Part shown: positions 35,619 to 46,004 of the stretch, piece after piece
Layout of the letters: the number at the start of each line of letters is the position of its first letter
Numbering within the stretch: the stretch's first letter is position 1
Assembly (NCBI GenBank): GCA_905221605.1
Contig: CAJNDS010002383.1
Span: 303,091-367,090 of the forward strand
DNA length: 64,000 bases
Reading direction: 5' to 3'
Source of the DNA: Symbiodinium natans
Lineage: Eukaryota; Sar; Dinophyceae; Suessiales; Symbiodiniaceae
Program-made: the position numbers and the translations under genes
Notes under the pieces: generated by a model
What the model saw: the letters and a program-made list of their open reading frames with translations, nothing else
Told to the model about the DNA's origin: nothing
The model's database searches: none

Positions 35619-36125
35619 GTTAGAGAAAGTTCCGGTGCCAAACAAGTTCACACTTTGCCGCCTTGCTGCCTGCTGTTCTAATTTTGGGGGAAGACTGACA
35701 CAAGACTTAGACTGGGACCGACTGAGAGGCTTATTTGTTTTACTCGCAACGAGGAGCTGTGAAAGCCAGATCTGGCTTCCCGTGTGTGAAAACAACGCCG
35801 CAACTGGGCCCAAAAATGGCTCCTAAACTTGGGTTCCAATTTGAGGCTCCAACCTGGGTGGCCTTGTATGTTCACACAGGAAATCCAAAATCTAGGGCCC
35901 GTTTTCGTTGCCCAGAATTGAGCTGCTTTTGGAACCCATTTGAGTTTAATACTAATTGAAATCAACTCACAGACAAACAAGATTTTTTCTATTCGATACT
36001 GCTTGCATTAACACTCAAGAAAACAAAAAAAACGCCGTCGATACGCGTGTTCTTGGCTAAACTTGTCTTTAGCTGGCATTCAAGAAAAGCACTCTTGCAT
36101 TGTTCGCGTGCGATATTTCTCGCAC
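35619..36125 (+). repeat. Spacer S, copy 4
   Basis: 507 bp, near identical to S copy 1. One visible difference is CGTTTTCGTTGCC in place of CGTTTTCGGTGCC. Confidence 0.82.
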
Positions 36126-37187
36126 TGTGGAGGTCACTTCGGCTTCTCTACCTTTTGGAGTTGATTTCTTGCCCTCTTTTTGTGTCTCCAAACACCTTTT
36201 ACCACCCACACACTTTTACACTTGAACAGCTAGCAGAACCCAGCCGACATACACGCAAACGCACACCACCCACCAAAGCCACTTTGCACCCACATAATGA
36301 CACACACCACACTCCATGACACACTGCCAAACGCCGAAACCACAACATACCCATTTAGAATGAAAAAACAAACACTTGCAAGGTTATTGTTTTTTTATTT
36401 GGTGTTACTTCTAAGACTCCATGCGCAACCACCCTTTACCCACACACTGAAACTTTCTTTGCACACTGAAGCCAAAGACATGCACCCGCAAACCAACCCA
36501 CTTTGCAACCACAAATGCTTACACACAAACACATCCACCAAAAAATGCACATTCTTGTGATCTCTTAAGTTCCGATTGCAATTTTTTTCACTGTTTTCTG
36601 TCAATCAACAGCTACTGAACGATCTGTTTGTGTTTTGGTTTACGGTTTCTTGAAACTTTCTTTTTCTGAAGCTTGCAACTTAACCGAAAGATCATTCCGA
36701 CCAAAAACAAAGAAAACAAAAAGCAAAAAAAGCAAGAGAAAAATTCTGTTCAGACGGGCAACGGCAATTTGAACCAAAAAAAGGGTTGCTGTGCATGAAT
36801 CTGCTGCTGAATCTGAAGAAAGTTGTCTAAGTTTTATGACTCTAGCTTCTTTCCAGTGTTTTCTCGATTCTCCAAAGTTGAAAAAGAAAAACCAATGTTT
36901 TTGCAGTTCTTGCTAACCTCAAAAAAAAACAATCACACTGACCTCTTCTCATTTATGGCCAGAACGACTTGAGAGTCGCCCAAGCCTTATTTCCATTCCA
37001 TTGTTCAAGGCACACTGAAATTTACAGAAGATTGAGCAGAAGAAACTCTGCTTTCTTTCAGGCTGGGTGCTTTCAATTCTTTGTCTTTTGTTGGTTGCAC
37101 GTTGCAATTCTTCCCTGGATTCAGCACCATTCAACGAATTTTCAAAATTTCTGAGTACCCGAAAATGTTGAAAAAACCTCAAATCAA
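36126..37187 (+). mobile_element. Element A, copy 4, interrupted by the 10 kb element
   Basis: Begins TGTGGAGG and matches other copies until CCTCAAATCAA at 37,187, where the 10 kb inverted-repeat element starts. The continuation (AACACTTGATCAG...) is found at 47,254 on the far side. Confidence 0.82.
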
Positions 37188-38530
37188 GTGTGTAGTATAG
37201 GGAAGTCTTATGAACCAATTAACTTTTTTGCCAAAAAAAGCTCCAAAATAGCTTCTTTGAGCGAGAGGGTGTGAGGAGAAGAGGTGTTCCTGCTGAAAAA
37301 ACGCTCAACTTGGCTCCAAAACAGCACCTTCAACCTGAGCAGGCTTATGGCTGTTTTAAAGCGGAAAAAAAAACGCTCAACTTCGCTGCAAAACAGCCCC
37401 TACTTGTCAAAAACAGTTCATTAATGACTCAATAATGACTCAATTGTGATTCAAGATGATTTAATAATGATTCAAGATGACTTAAACATGACTCAAAATG
37501 ATTCAATAATGACACAACAATGCTGGACCGCGTTGTGACCGTGTTGTGACCGCGTTGTGACCGCGTTGTGACCGCGTTGTGCCGCATTGTGCGTTGTGAC
37601 CGCGTTGTGTTGTGTTGTGTCCGCGTTGTGCAGCCGTTGTGTTGTGACCGCGTGTGCGTGTGTTTTGACGGCGCTGTGTTGTGACCGTGACCGCGTTGTG
37701 TTGTGTCCGGGTTGTGTCCGCGTTGTGCAGCCGTTGTGTTGTGACCGCGTGTGCGTGCGTTTTGACGGCGCTGTGTTGTGACCGCGTTGTGTGCGCGTTG
37801 TGACCGCGTTGTGTTGTGACCGCGTTGTGACCGTACTGACCGCGTTGTGACCGCGTTGTGACCGCGTTGTGACCGCGTCGTGTTGTGTCCGCGTTGTGTC
37901 CGCGTTGTGCAGCCGTTGTGTTGTGACCGCGTGTGCGTGTGTTTTGACGGCGCTGTGTTGTGACCGCGTGACCGCGTTGTGTTGTGTCCGCGTTTGTGTC
38001 CGCGTTGTGCAGCCGTTGTGTTGTGACCGCGTTGTTTCCGCGTTGTGACCGCGTTGTGCTGTGACCGCGTTGTGACCGTACGTTGGGCCGTTGTGTTGTG
38101 ACCGCGTGTGCGTGCGTTTTGACGGCGTTGTGTTGTGACCGCGTTGTGTCCGCATTGTGCGCGTTGTGACCGCGTTGTGTCCGCATTGTGAGTTGTGACC
38201 GCGTTGTGTTGTGACCGCGGTGTTTCCGCGTTGTGTTGTGACCGCGTTGTGACCGTAGTGACCGCGTTGTGACCGTGTTGTGACAGCGTTGCAGACTTCG
38301 AATAGACTTCAAAAAGACTGCAGTCTTTACCGTAAAGACTGTAGTCTCCACCGTCAAAGATTCCACAAAGACTGAGTCTCTTACCGAGTCTCTGCAGCAG
38401 TGCTGCTTAAGCATTATACTGCAGTTTGCAGCGCTTTTGCGGTTCGCCACTGTTCTTCGCGACGCTGCAACAATGCTGATCAGGCGGGATGGTGGCAGAA
38501 CAGACAGGGCAGTGGGAGTGGCCAGGCGGG
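37188..38530 (+). repeat. Left terminal inverted repeat of the 10 kb element
   Basis: Partner of 46,005-47,251. It contains the satellite at 37,525-38,290 and the shared GCAGTGCTGCTTAAGCATTA block. Confidence 0.78.
37525..38290 (+). repeat. GTTGTGACCGC satellite, left arm
   Basis: About 770 bp of 11 bp units GTTGTGACCGC and GTTGTGTCCGC. A higher-order unit of about 130-170 bp, marked by GCAGCCGTTGTGTTGTGACC and TTTTGACGGCG, recurs four to five times. The minus-strand 460-codon frame (His/Asn/Thr/Gln-rich) is a repeat translation. Confidence 0.95.
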
Positions 38531-38880
38531 AGTGCAGAGCAGCAGCAGTGGCCAAGCAGCAGTGGCTGTGGCAGGGCAGGGCTGGCAGGGCAGCAGTGGA
38601 GTGGCAGGGCAGCTGTGCAGAGTGGGCAGGGCATGGCAGCAGTGGCAGGGCAGTTAAGGACAGGAGTGGCAGAGCAGCAGTGGCAGCAGTGGACGGGCAG
38701 CAGTGGCAAGGCAGGGTTGTCAATAGGTTGCAATTGGGTCGCCACAGGGTCGCCACAGGGTCGCCACTGAGTCGCCACTGAATCGCCACTATGATTCCGC
38801 GGTTCGCTCGGCTTGATTCCGGGGTTCGCTCGGTTTGATTCCGGGGCTCACTCGGTTTGATTCCGGGGCTCGCCCGGTTT
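38500..38880 (+). repeat. GCAGTGGCAGG repeats followed by 12 and 30 bp tandem repeats
   Basis: AGCAGTGGCAGGGC-type units to about 38,715, then four GGGTCGCCACA units, then three to four units of about 30 bp (TTCGCTCGGTTTGATTCCGG). A complementary GCAG-rich block lies at the opposite arm (45,815-46,020). Confidence 0.85.
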
Positions 38881-39159
38881 TGCATCAGGGCTGCCGATCG
38901 CCTGCGTCGCTGAGTGCATCGTTCTCAGGGTGAGGGACCAGCTCGACGAGGAATTGGAAAACCTAGTGTCAGCAACGTGTTGTTGTGTTCTTCACGCCGT
39001 GTGGTTTGCAGTGCTTTTACGATTCGACTCTGTTCGTCGCGATGCTGCTGTAACGGTCACTACGTGTCAAACAAGCTCGATTGCAAGATCCGCGCGTTAC
39101 GACGGAAGATGTGAGGCGCGTCATGGCTTGATCGAGAGGACCGCCCACCCCCGCTCACT

Positions 39160-39195
39160 ACGGGTCACGACGGGTCACTACGGGTCACTACGGGT
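39160..39195 (+). repeat. Short tandem repeat, GGTCACTACG units
   Basis: About four 11 bp units within the interior of the 10 kb element. Confidence 0.8.
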
Positions 39196-39790
39196 GGGAA
39201 AAGATTGGATCCATCGGGCGGATGCGTGTCACAGTGTAAAAAGTTCTATCTTGTGTTTCTAATCCTATTCAAAACCTGTATTCTCAGATTTGATGTTTCA
39301 GTTTTGTTTGCTAGTTTTGTTGCGGCTAACTGCTGGTTAGCCTCAATGCCGTTGAGTGGCGAATCCTTCCTGTTTTGTTCCCGGTCGCTTGCCTCTAGTC
39401 GCCGTAGCTGTCTGTGTGAGACACTGATCAGTGGCAAGGGCCATAGCGATGAGTGGTGTCAGACTGCAGTGCAAAGCAGTGCGCCCTTCATCGCTGACGC
39501 TGCACCCGCTTATCTTTCAGCAGCGGCTTATGTTTCCTTGCGCGTGCGAAAGGCTCAAGACAACAAAGTATGCAGATTGTTTAAGCAGCCAGCTGGACAA
39601 GCAGGCTAACATAGAACTGGTGTGGCCTCGAAGTAGAGATCGTTCACTATTTGCTGCACGTTCGAAGCACGTCACTTGCAAACATGGACGATTTGCATCA
39701 TGCACGTCGCAAGGTTGACGAGTCAAACCCAGAGCCCGCACAGCTGCGAGCACGGATTCTCCAATTTCATTCACGAATCAGGGAGAAAAA

Positions 39791-41087
39791 TCACGTTAAC
39801 AAGTAAGACTCAAAGTTGAAGAATGGCAGGGCTGGACAACACTTGCACAAAATTACTGTCATGCTTGAAGCGTTCCACATAATGCTGGCAGGTGAGTACT
39901 GGCTGAGCAATGCAACGCAAGCGCTCTTCCCCCAGATTTCTTCAAATGGATTGATCGCGTCTGTGCACTTAAGCACGACCAAGAGCGCCTCTGTGAAACT
40001 GCTTTTGACCAGCACTGGCCTCTGTGTCGCTGGTCCTGTACCCGTTGCACGCCCCGCTTGACTTGAAAACTTGAACGCCGTAGCCTGCTCAAGGAATGTG
40101 AGCGTTGAACTGCTGTCTGCCAATCCTGGAAGTCAAGCAAAGCTGCAGCGCAAAAAAACGTCAGTGATGCTGCTGCTACCTCAGAGCCGAGAAGCTCACA
40201 CAACAAGGACGGGTGCAAGTTCGCAGCGCTCAAACTCCGGCGCTGAGGCACACGCGCGCAACTCAAGCGTCGTCCGCTGGTGGCAGCGTGAACCCATAGC
40301 AATTTGCCCTGCGAGCGGGGCGGCGGCAAAACCCCCCTAAGCTGAAAAGGCGTCGAAACCAAGCGCTGGGCTCAGTTGTGTCTCGCAGTCTTGCTGACAT
40401 CGTGTCTTCCTTCACCCAGTCCTTGTCCTGCGAAGTCACGCTGAGACGCGGCACAGGGAGGAGAGTGGGATTGACATGAAAAGCTCTCCTTCAGGCTGTG
40501 AATAACAATTTCATCTGCATCGCACGTCACTCGATTTGGCTTCTTCTTCTTGATAGCCTCAAGCAGTGCTCAGCAAGGGCTCGCTGGAAAATGAAAGCTC
40601 AGTTCCGCTACAGGACTTGTTGCCTACAAGACATGCGCACTCAAAACCTCAATCTTTGTCATCGTCCTAGTGCAATCAGTTCGGACAGGATGAGCGAAGT
40701 TCGGCTTGAGGTCAGCACTTCCTTCAGGTATGCCTGACAGCATTCAAGCAAAGACGCACAGCATCTGATCAAACTTCGAGTTCACACAAAGACGGAGCGC
40801 GATCAAAATACGTTCAACAAATACATGTCTGGAGTGCAATGTTTTGCGGCACCGGGTCGATTGGAATAGCATTGCCCACGAGCTGGAAGCCACCATTGTC
40901 GTCCTGCAAGGTCAGGGAGCCAGGGCACCGCAGGACATGTACAACATGTACAAATTGGCAGGCGGAACATGAACTTTGGGACACTCAAAACTTCAATCTT
41001 AGTCATCGCCTTCTTTTGCAACCGAAGACAGCACGAGCTGAATCCGCGTGCAAGCTCTAAGCACAGGGCTTTCTTCAGGTCATCCAC
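39791..41087 (-). CDS. Candidate minus-strand exons inside the 10 kb element
   Basis: Protein-like stretches include SFTEALLVVLKCTDAINPF and KSACVALLSQYSPASIMW (about 40,030-39,800) and, further upstream on the minus strand, VDDLKKALCLELARG and KKAMTKIEVLSVPKFMF (about 41,080-40,960). A sequence resembling the latter (GACAAAGATTGAGGTTTTGA) recurs at about 40,650 on the same strand, suggesting exon duplication. Junctions were not resolved. No domain recognised. Confidence 0.28.
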
Positions 41088-41222
41088 TTGACGTCACCCA
41101 CCAAAAGCGTGGAGAACCACTCAGAAACGCAAAGAACGCACTGAGGCAATCGAGTGAGTGGAGCCAAGGAACGTTCCGAAAAAAATAAACTCCGCAGTGC
41201 TGCTTTCGAGAATGCACTGCTT

Positions 41223-43101
41223 TCAACATGGACATGATTTGTCTGCATCGGAATCCTCCTTGGGCCTCAGCTTTTCCTTGACCGTCCCTTGCGACTCGAG
41301 TGATGCTGGACACAAGAAGTGCAACAAACCCTGCAAATCTTAGATGCCGTGTTGGGACTGGGCAGTTACAGGAGACCATCATGGAAACCCAACCCCTTCG
41401 ACTGAAGCACTTGCACATGAACATGAAGGCTCCATCGAAGTCGTCGTCCTTGCGAAGTTGACAGGCCCAAACGACTGTCGGCTGCGCTGGGGCGGCACTG
41501 CCTCGCAGGTGATGTGCAATCTCATTCTCACAATCAGAATCCACAGAAGCCAGTGCACTAAAGAAGTAGAATCAGGAAAGCATGTATCTACCTGTCACAC
41601 GAAGCCGGCCAATCGTGGAAATTGCGCTGATGGATGATGAAGGCAAGAGAAACAAAGACTCACCATCCCAAACAAATGGCCTCGTTTCAACGCACGCGCC
41701 AGTGTTGTCACGCTGACGTACAGTACGCCGAACCTGCCATTTTCAAAGGCTTGGTTGAGCGCAGTATATCTGCGGAGAATCCTTTCAGGAAAAAACCGAG
41801 GACGAGATTTGTCGACAACGATGAGGTAGGTGATGCGGTCAGTACTGTTGATGTCATCCGAGCAGGGGCGTGCCTCGAGCCACTGCGCTCCTGCCTGAAT
41901 CATCTCGGCAACTCTCCCAAGTTGGTATAGCTTCGCAGAGAATGCTTTTGAGTTGATGCAAAATTCTGCAACGCATAGGCCGCTCGTCTTTTCGGGCTCC
42001 AGAACCCATTCGCCCATCTGCAACATGTCCTTTGACAGGTTTCCAACACCATCCAGTTGCGCTTTGTTGAAATGAGCATTCCAGCCGATGATGTGAGCGC
42101 ACTCCACCTCTGCGAGGTCTCGTGCAACACGGCGATGAGCCTTCTTCAGTCTTGATGCAACCTCCGCATCAAGGCCGCCGTCTCGGGTTAGGCTAAGATG
42201 ATTTTCAGCTAAGCCCAACACTTCACGCAGAGCTTCTTCAAACTCTTTGCCACTGTGATCGCCCTCAGTGCCGCTGCTGAACGGTCGACCATCTGCCAGC
42301 GACAACTCACCTTCACCGCCCCACGCGCGCCAAATGCCATCGTCATCATTGTCAGAGGGGAACTCCTGTTCTCGAAGCTCTTGCAGTCGATGTCGCTTGC
42401 CTGCTCGATCCTGACGCTGGATGTCCAGCATCTGCCGGTTCTGATGACGATGACGACACGCAGATGGTACTTGGCCCATACTTGGTTCCAGAGCTCCACA
42501 CCTCAAACCATCTCGCGATTCGTTCGTCTATTGGCTGTCTAGACTCCTATCCTAGGCGCTAGCCACAATTGCTCGTCCTGCTCTTTGTGACTGGGATACG
42601 CTTGAGAATGCTCACAGCAAAGAACTGTATTCTGAATCAAAAGGCCAGTCCGAAGTTGCAGCAGCAAGCACCGTGCACATGTCAAAAGCGGCATCCCGTA
42701 CTTTTTGGCACGCAGCAATGCCGTACACCGGCTCTGGAAGCTTCAGTTCTTTTGGGCCAACCGGCCAACCATACAATGCCAAACATGCCAGAGGTTTCTT
42801 GCTCAATCACGCCAAAGGATTCCTTGCTTAAGGTTTCAGGCGGTTGGTGGGTTCCCTTTGGTGCCATTGAACCATTTGTCCAGCTCTCAGCCCTGCTACA
42901 TACTCTCAGCCCGGCGTTGTCCAAAGCACCTTTGTACACGTTCCACTTCTCGCGCACCCCTTCCATATGTTTGAGACCTTGCCGATGGACTTGAAGAACG
43001 AACATGTGCGCATCGTGCAAAGTTGTCGAGTCTGCGAGTATCTCCAAACTCCCATTGTGGTAAATGTTGCCTCTGACCCGGAGCCCGTGTTGAACGAGCA
43101 C
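41223..43101 (-). CDS. Candidate multi-exon gene of unknown function inside the 10 kb element
   Basis: Minus strand. Upstream exon(s) at about 43,101-42,900 read RGNIYHNGSLEILADSTTL and KHMEGVREKWNVYKGALDN. An exon at about 42,800-42,613 reads CLALYGWPVGPKELKLPEP and ends at GTGAGC. The largest frame (about 42,460-41,674) contains REQEFPSDNDDDGIWRAWGG, DAEVASRLKKAHRRVARDL, DRITYLIVVDKSRPRFFPE and ends at a GTGAGT donor. The exon at 41,557-41,394 reads SVDSDCENEIAHHLRG... and MFMCKCFSRR; the final exon at 41,305-41,223 ends KEKLRPKEDSDADKSCPC-stop. The last junction is phase-consistent; the one before it is not resolved. No transposase or other domain recognised. It is the best candidate for a gene carried by the element. 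Confidence 0.4.
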
Positions 43102-43479
43102 ATTGCACAGGCTCTGCTCAAATCTGTTCGAGTCAAGGATGCTGTGACCACCACTTGTCAGGCTCCCAGCAGAGCTTCCTCAATTGGAAGGAGTCGCCGG
43201 CTGTGTCGGCGTTCACAGAGAGAAGTCACCTACTTGAGGTCACTGCCCTACGGAAAATAAAAGCGAAGCTCACGTGTTTCAAAGTCGTGTGTTTTTGACA
43301 CTACTTCCAACAACCTCTTTTTGACCCCAAAACGTGCCAAAAACATGGTTTTTCTTACGCATGCCGAATATGCCGGATATGCCGGATACGCCGGGCATGC
43401 CGGGGTGTGTCGGAAGGGCGGGCTTCCATACCAGGCGCGAACCTCAGCCTGCTGGCCGAGCCCGGCAAACAGACCGGGT

Positions 43480-43829
43480 GAGGATGCGCCTTATACTACC
43501 AAACAAGACCTGGAATCACAATTCGCAACCATGGCGCCCCCAACCAAGCGCGGCAAAGCCAGGCTGCTCCGAAGCGCAAGCGCGCACGTCGGGCAGCGAA
43601 ATCCCTGGAGGACGTCCTGCCAGGCGGCCCCGCGACGCTCGCCACCTGGCTGTCTCCCTGGACCACACCGGCCGATAGCGAGGGTGAGGAGACCTGTTAC
43701 GAAGCCGGACGTATGTGCGACGCCGGCGTCTGCGACCACGCAGGCTTTCACATGGTCCGCGATCTCTTGCAGCTGGCCTGCACCAACAGGACCTGGAACC
43801 AGCTGCGCTTCCCCGTGTGAAAGCTCTGG
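43480..43829 (+). pseudogene. Basic ORF fragment upstream of retroelement remnant A
   Basis: A plus frame from about 43,488 to a TGA at 43,827-43,829 reads NQARQSQAAPKRKRARRAAK, then WLSPWTTPADSEGEETCYE and DHAGFHMVRDLLQLACTNRT. Another ATG lies at 43,531 in a different frame. A consensus GGTAAGTAG donor follows 11 bp after the stop. It may be an exon, or the tail of an upstream retroelement frame broken before remnant A. Confidence 0.35.
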
Positions 43830-43891
43830 GTAAGTAGTGCGCTTTCGGCGTTCGGCCACCCGCAGCGCTGCTCCATCGGCTACCGCTGCAC

Positions 43892-44626
43892 ATGGTTGCG
43901 GATGACCGGTTCGTGTCAAGGGCGACCCAAGTGTGGCATCGCATCACTGTTTACCCGCAACGAGGGACGAAACAACAGAAAGACGTGCCCGTCGCCGATG
44001 ACCGGCGGATTGAAGTGGTCGCCAACGGGCTCCCCCTGTGGCACGGTGCGCAACTCGCCCTCGATGCCACCCTCGTGTCGCCGCTGACGCGTGCAGGGGA
44101 ACCCCACCCACGGGCTGACGTCGAGCCTGGGCACTGCGTCGCCGCAGCAGCGAGGCGCAAGAGGCACGGTACGTATCCGGAACTGCAGCGGGCACGGCGC
44201 TGCCGCCTTGTCGTGATCGGGCTTGAGGTCGGGGGGCGCTTCGGCGTTGAAGCAGCCACCTTCCTCCGCCTGCTTGCGCGCCATCGAGCTGCGACTGTCC
44301 CGGCGCACTTGCGACCTGCGGCCCGGGCAGCATGGATCTCCCGCTGGACTGCGCTGCTCGCTGTCGCGGCGCAGCGCTCCTTCGCCAGCTCACTCCTTGA
44401 GCTGCCCCTTGCGGGCGAGGCCAACGGCGACGACAGCGAGCCCGAGCTGCATGAGCTCCTCGCTGACGGCCGCTGGGAACGGATTGTCGCCGCAAGCCGC
44501 CTCCCTGCCCGCTGACCCCCCCGCCCCGGTGACCCCGACGCTATGACTTTCCGGCTGGCGGAGAAAAGGTGCGGAAAGAAAAAAATGGCGGAGAAAAGGG
44601 GCGGAAAAAAAAAAAAAAAAAAAAAA
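43892..44626 (+). mobile_element. Retroelement remnant A: 3' domain plus poly(A)
   Basis: An ATG frame of 207 codons (43,892-44,515) contains RRIEVVANGLPLWHGAQLAL, LDATLVSPLTRAGEPHP, RCRLVVIGLEVGGRF and LLAVAAQRSFASSLLELPL. This matches, from memory, the C-terminal region of a retroelement polyprotein family common in dinoflagellate gene predictions. The D-x(n)-E.GG layout suggests a restriction-like (PD-(D/E)XK) endonuclease, but that is tentative. A GGCGGAGAAAAGG(T/G)GCGGA duplication and a 22 nt poly(A) (44,605-44,626) follow. The 5' part of the element is absent, as in truncated retrocopies. Confidence 0.55.
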
Positions 44627-44802
44627 CAGAAAAGGCGACGCTCGTAGCGGGCCACGTCTAAGCATCCGCTCATCAACCAACATGTTGCCGCCCTGTCCAT
44701 CAGCTGATGTCCAGGGACTCAACATACCCCCTCGATCACGCCGCCATAGCTCAAGGGAAGCCAAAAAAAAAGAAGCCAATCAGGGCATACTCGTCGTAGA
44801 GG

Positions 44803-45134
44803 TTGGATTCCTCCGCCGCTTGGCGGCTTCGAAAGCCCGCGCAGCTCCGGCGCAGCTCCGGCAGTCTGCGCGCCAAGCGGCATGCCACCGCTGGGTGGGA
44901 ATGTTGGCTATGGCCGTCCAGCGGGCCCTGGCCTGGTCGTTGCTGGAGCTCCCCTTTGATATGGCGGACGAGTGCGATGGCACGTTGGCGGAGGCCCGCC
45001 ACACCTTCCCGGTGATTGCCAGCCGCCTGCCGGCCCGCCCGTGAGGCAGCAGTGGGAACGAGGGGAGGTTTGGCCTTGTACATAGAGATTCGCTTGCGGG
45101 AAAAGAGCCGTTGAAAAAAAAAAAAAAAAAAAAA
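44803..45134 (+). pseudogene. Retroelement remnant B: shorter 3' copy plus poly(A)
   Basis: The frame ending at 45,044 contains FLRRLAASKARAAPAQLRQS, VGMLAMAVQRALAWSLLELP and ends ASRLPARP, aligning with the last 90 residues of remnant A (FLRLLARHRAATVPAHLR..., AASRLPAR). A 21 nt poly(A) lies at 45,114-45,134. It is a more severely 5'-truncated copy from a diverged source. Confidence 0.55.
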
Positions 45135-45268
45135 GATAAAACCAGCAACCCAGAAAAGGAACTAACAGCCCAGGCACAGCGCACGGATTTTCAAGGATCG
45201 GTTGGGGGACATCAAACATTTTACATGCCGATCGGACGCCACGGGCGACAAGACTGTGGGAGGCTGGC

Positions 45269-45700
45269 TTTTTTTTTCTTCGCACCTTTTTCCGCACGAA
45301 GGTCGATGCCATCCGTCGTAGGGGCAGGGGTGAAAGGCTGGCTCACCGCAGCCCCCACCCACTGGGCGACTCTTCTGGGGCCTGCGCCAGTATGTCCGCC
45401 AGCAGGACGGGGGCCTCAGCTGTCGGCAGGGCAGGCATCGTCCACCTTCCCAGGACAGCGCTGCAGACGGCGCGCTGCACGGCCACTGCGAGGACGCCCC
45501 ACACCGGCTGGCCCAGCCTTGCGCAGCGGCCGCGCGGACTGCGGGCGGCGCACGCGCGGCACGCAAGCGGACGAACCTTCGCAGGAGACTCGCAATCCGT
45601 GCTCCACCGCCTTCAGTCGCGAGGACGCACAAGCGCTGGGCCCCCTCCGCGGTCAGTTCGCGGTAGCGGGCTTGTTTGCGCCGCCGTGCTGCCGCCCCGG
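45269..45700 (-). pseudogene. Retroelement remnant C, inverted and frameshifted
   Basis: On the minus strand ARRRKQARYRELTAEGAQRL and LLRRFVRLRAARAPPAVRAA continue, after a one-base frame change near 45,496, as GVLAVAVQRAVCSAVLGRW and LLADILAQ. The order matches remnant A. A T-run on plus at 45,269-45,277 is its poly(A). Orientation is opposite to remnants A and B. Confidence 0.5.
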
Positions 45701-46004
45701 GCGCCGTGGTGTTGGCGAGCTACTGTTGGGGGACGACGCGCCCTTCGGGGCCAACGGCCTCCAGCGCTACCTGGACCCACACCTGCTCGAGCACGAAGCC
45801 TCGGCGAGCTAGCAAGCTACTGCCCTGCCCTGTGCTCTGCCACACTGCTGCCGGCTGCCGCGCCACAGCCACAGCTGCCTGCCACCCTGCCCGCCCTTCC
45901 ACTCCGCCCTGCTGCCCTGCCACTGCTGCCCTGCTAGCCCTGCCACTGCTGCCTTGCCACTCTGCCCAACTGCTGCCCTGCCACTGCTGCTCGGTCACTG
46001 CTGC

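Noticed and set aside
37503-38885. Minus-strand frame of 460 codons, and plus frames of 312-360 codons at 45,954-47,281
   Set aside because: They are translations of the GTTGTGACCGC satellite (His/Asn/Thr/Gln repeats) with no independent evidence of coding.
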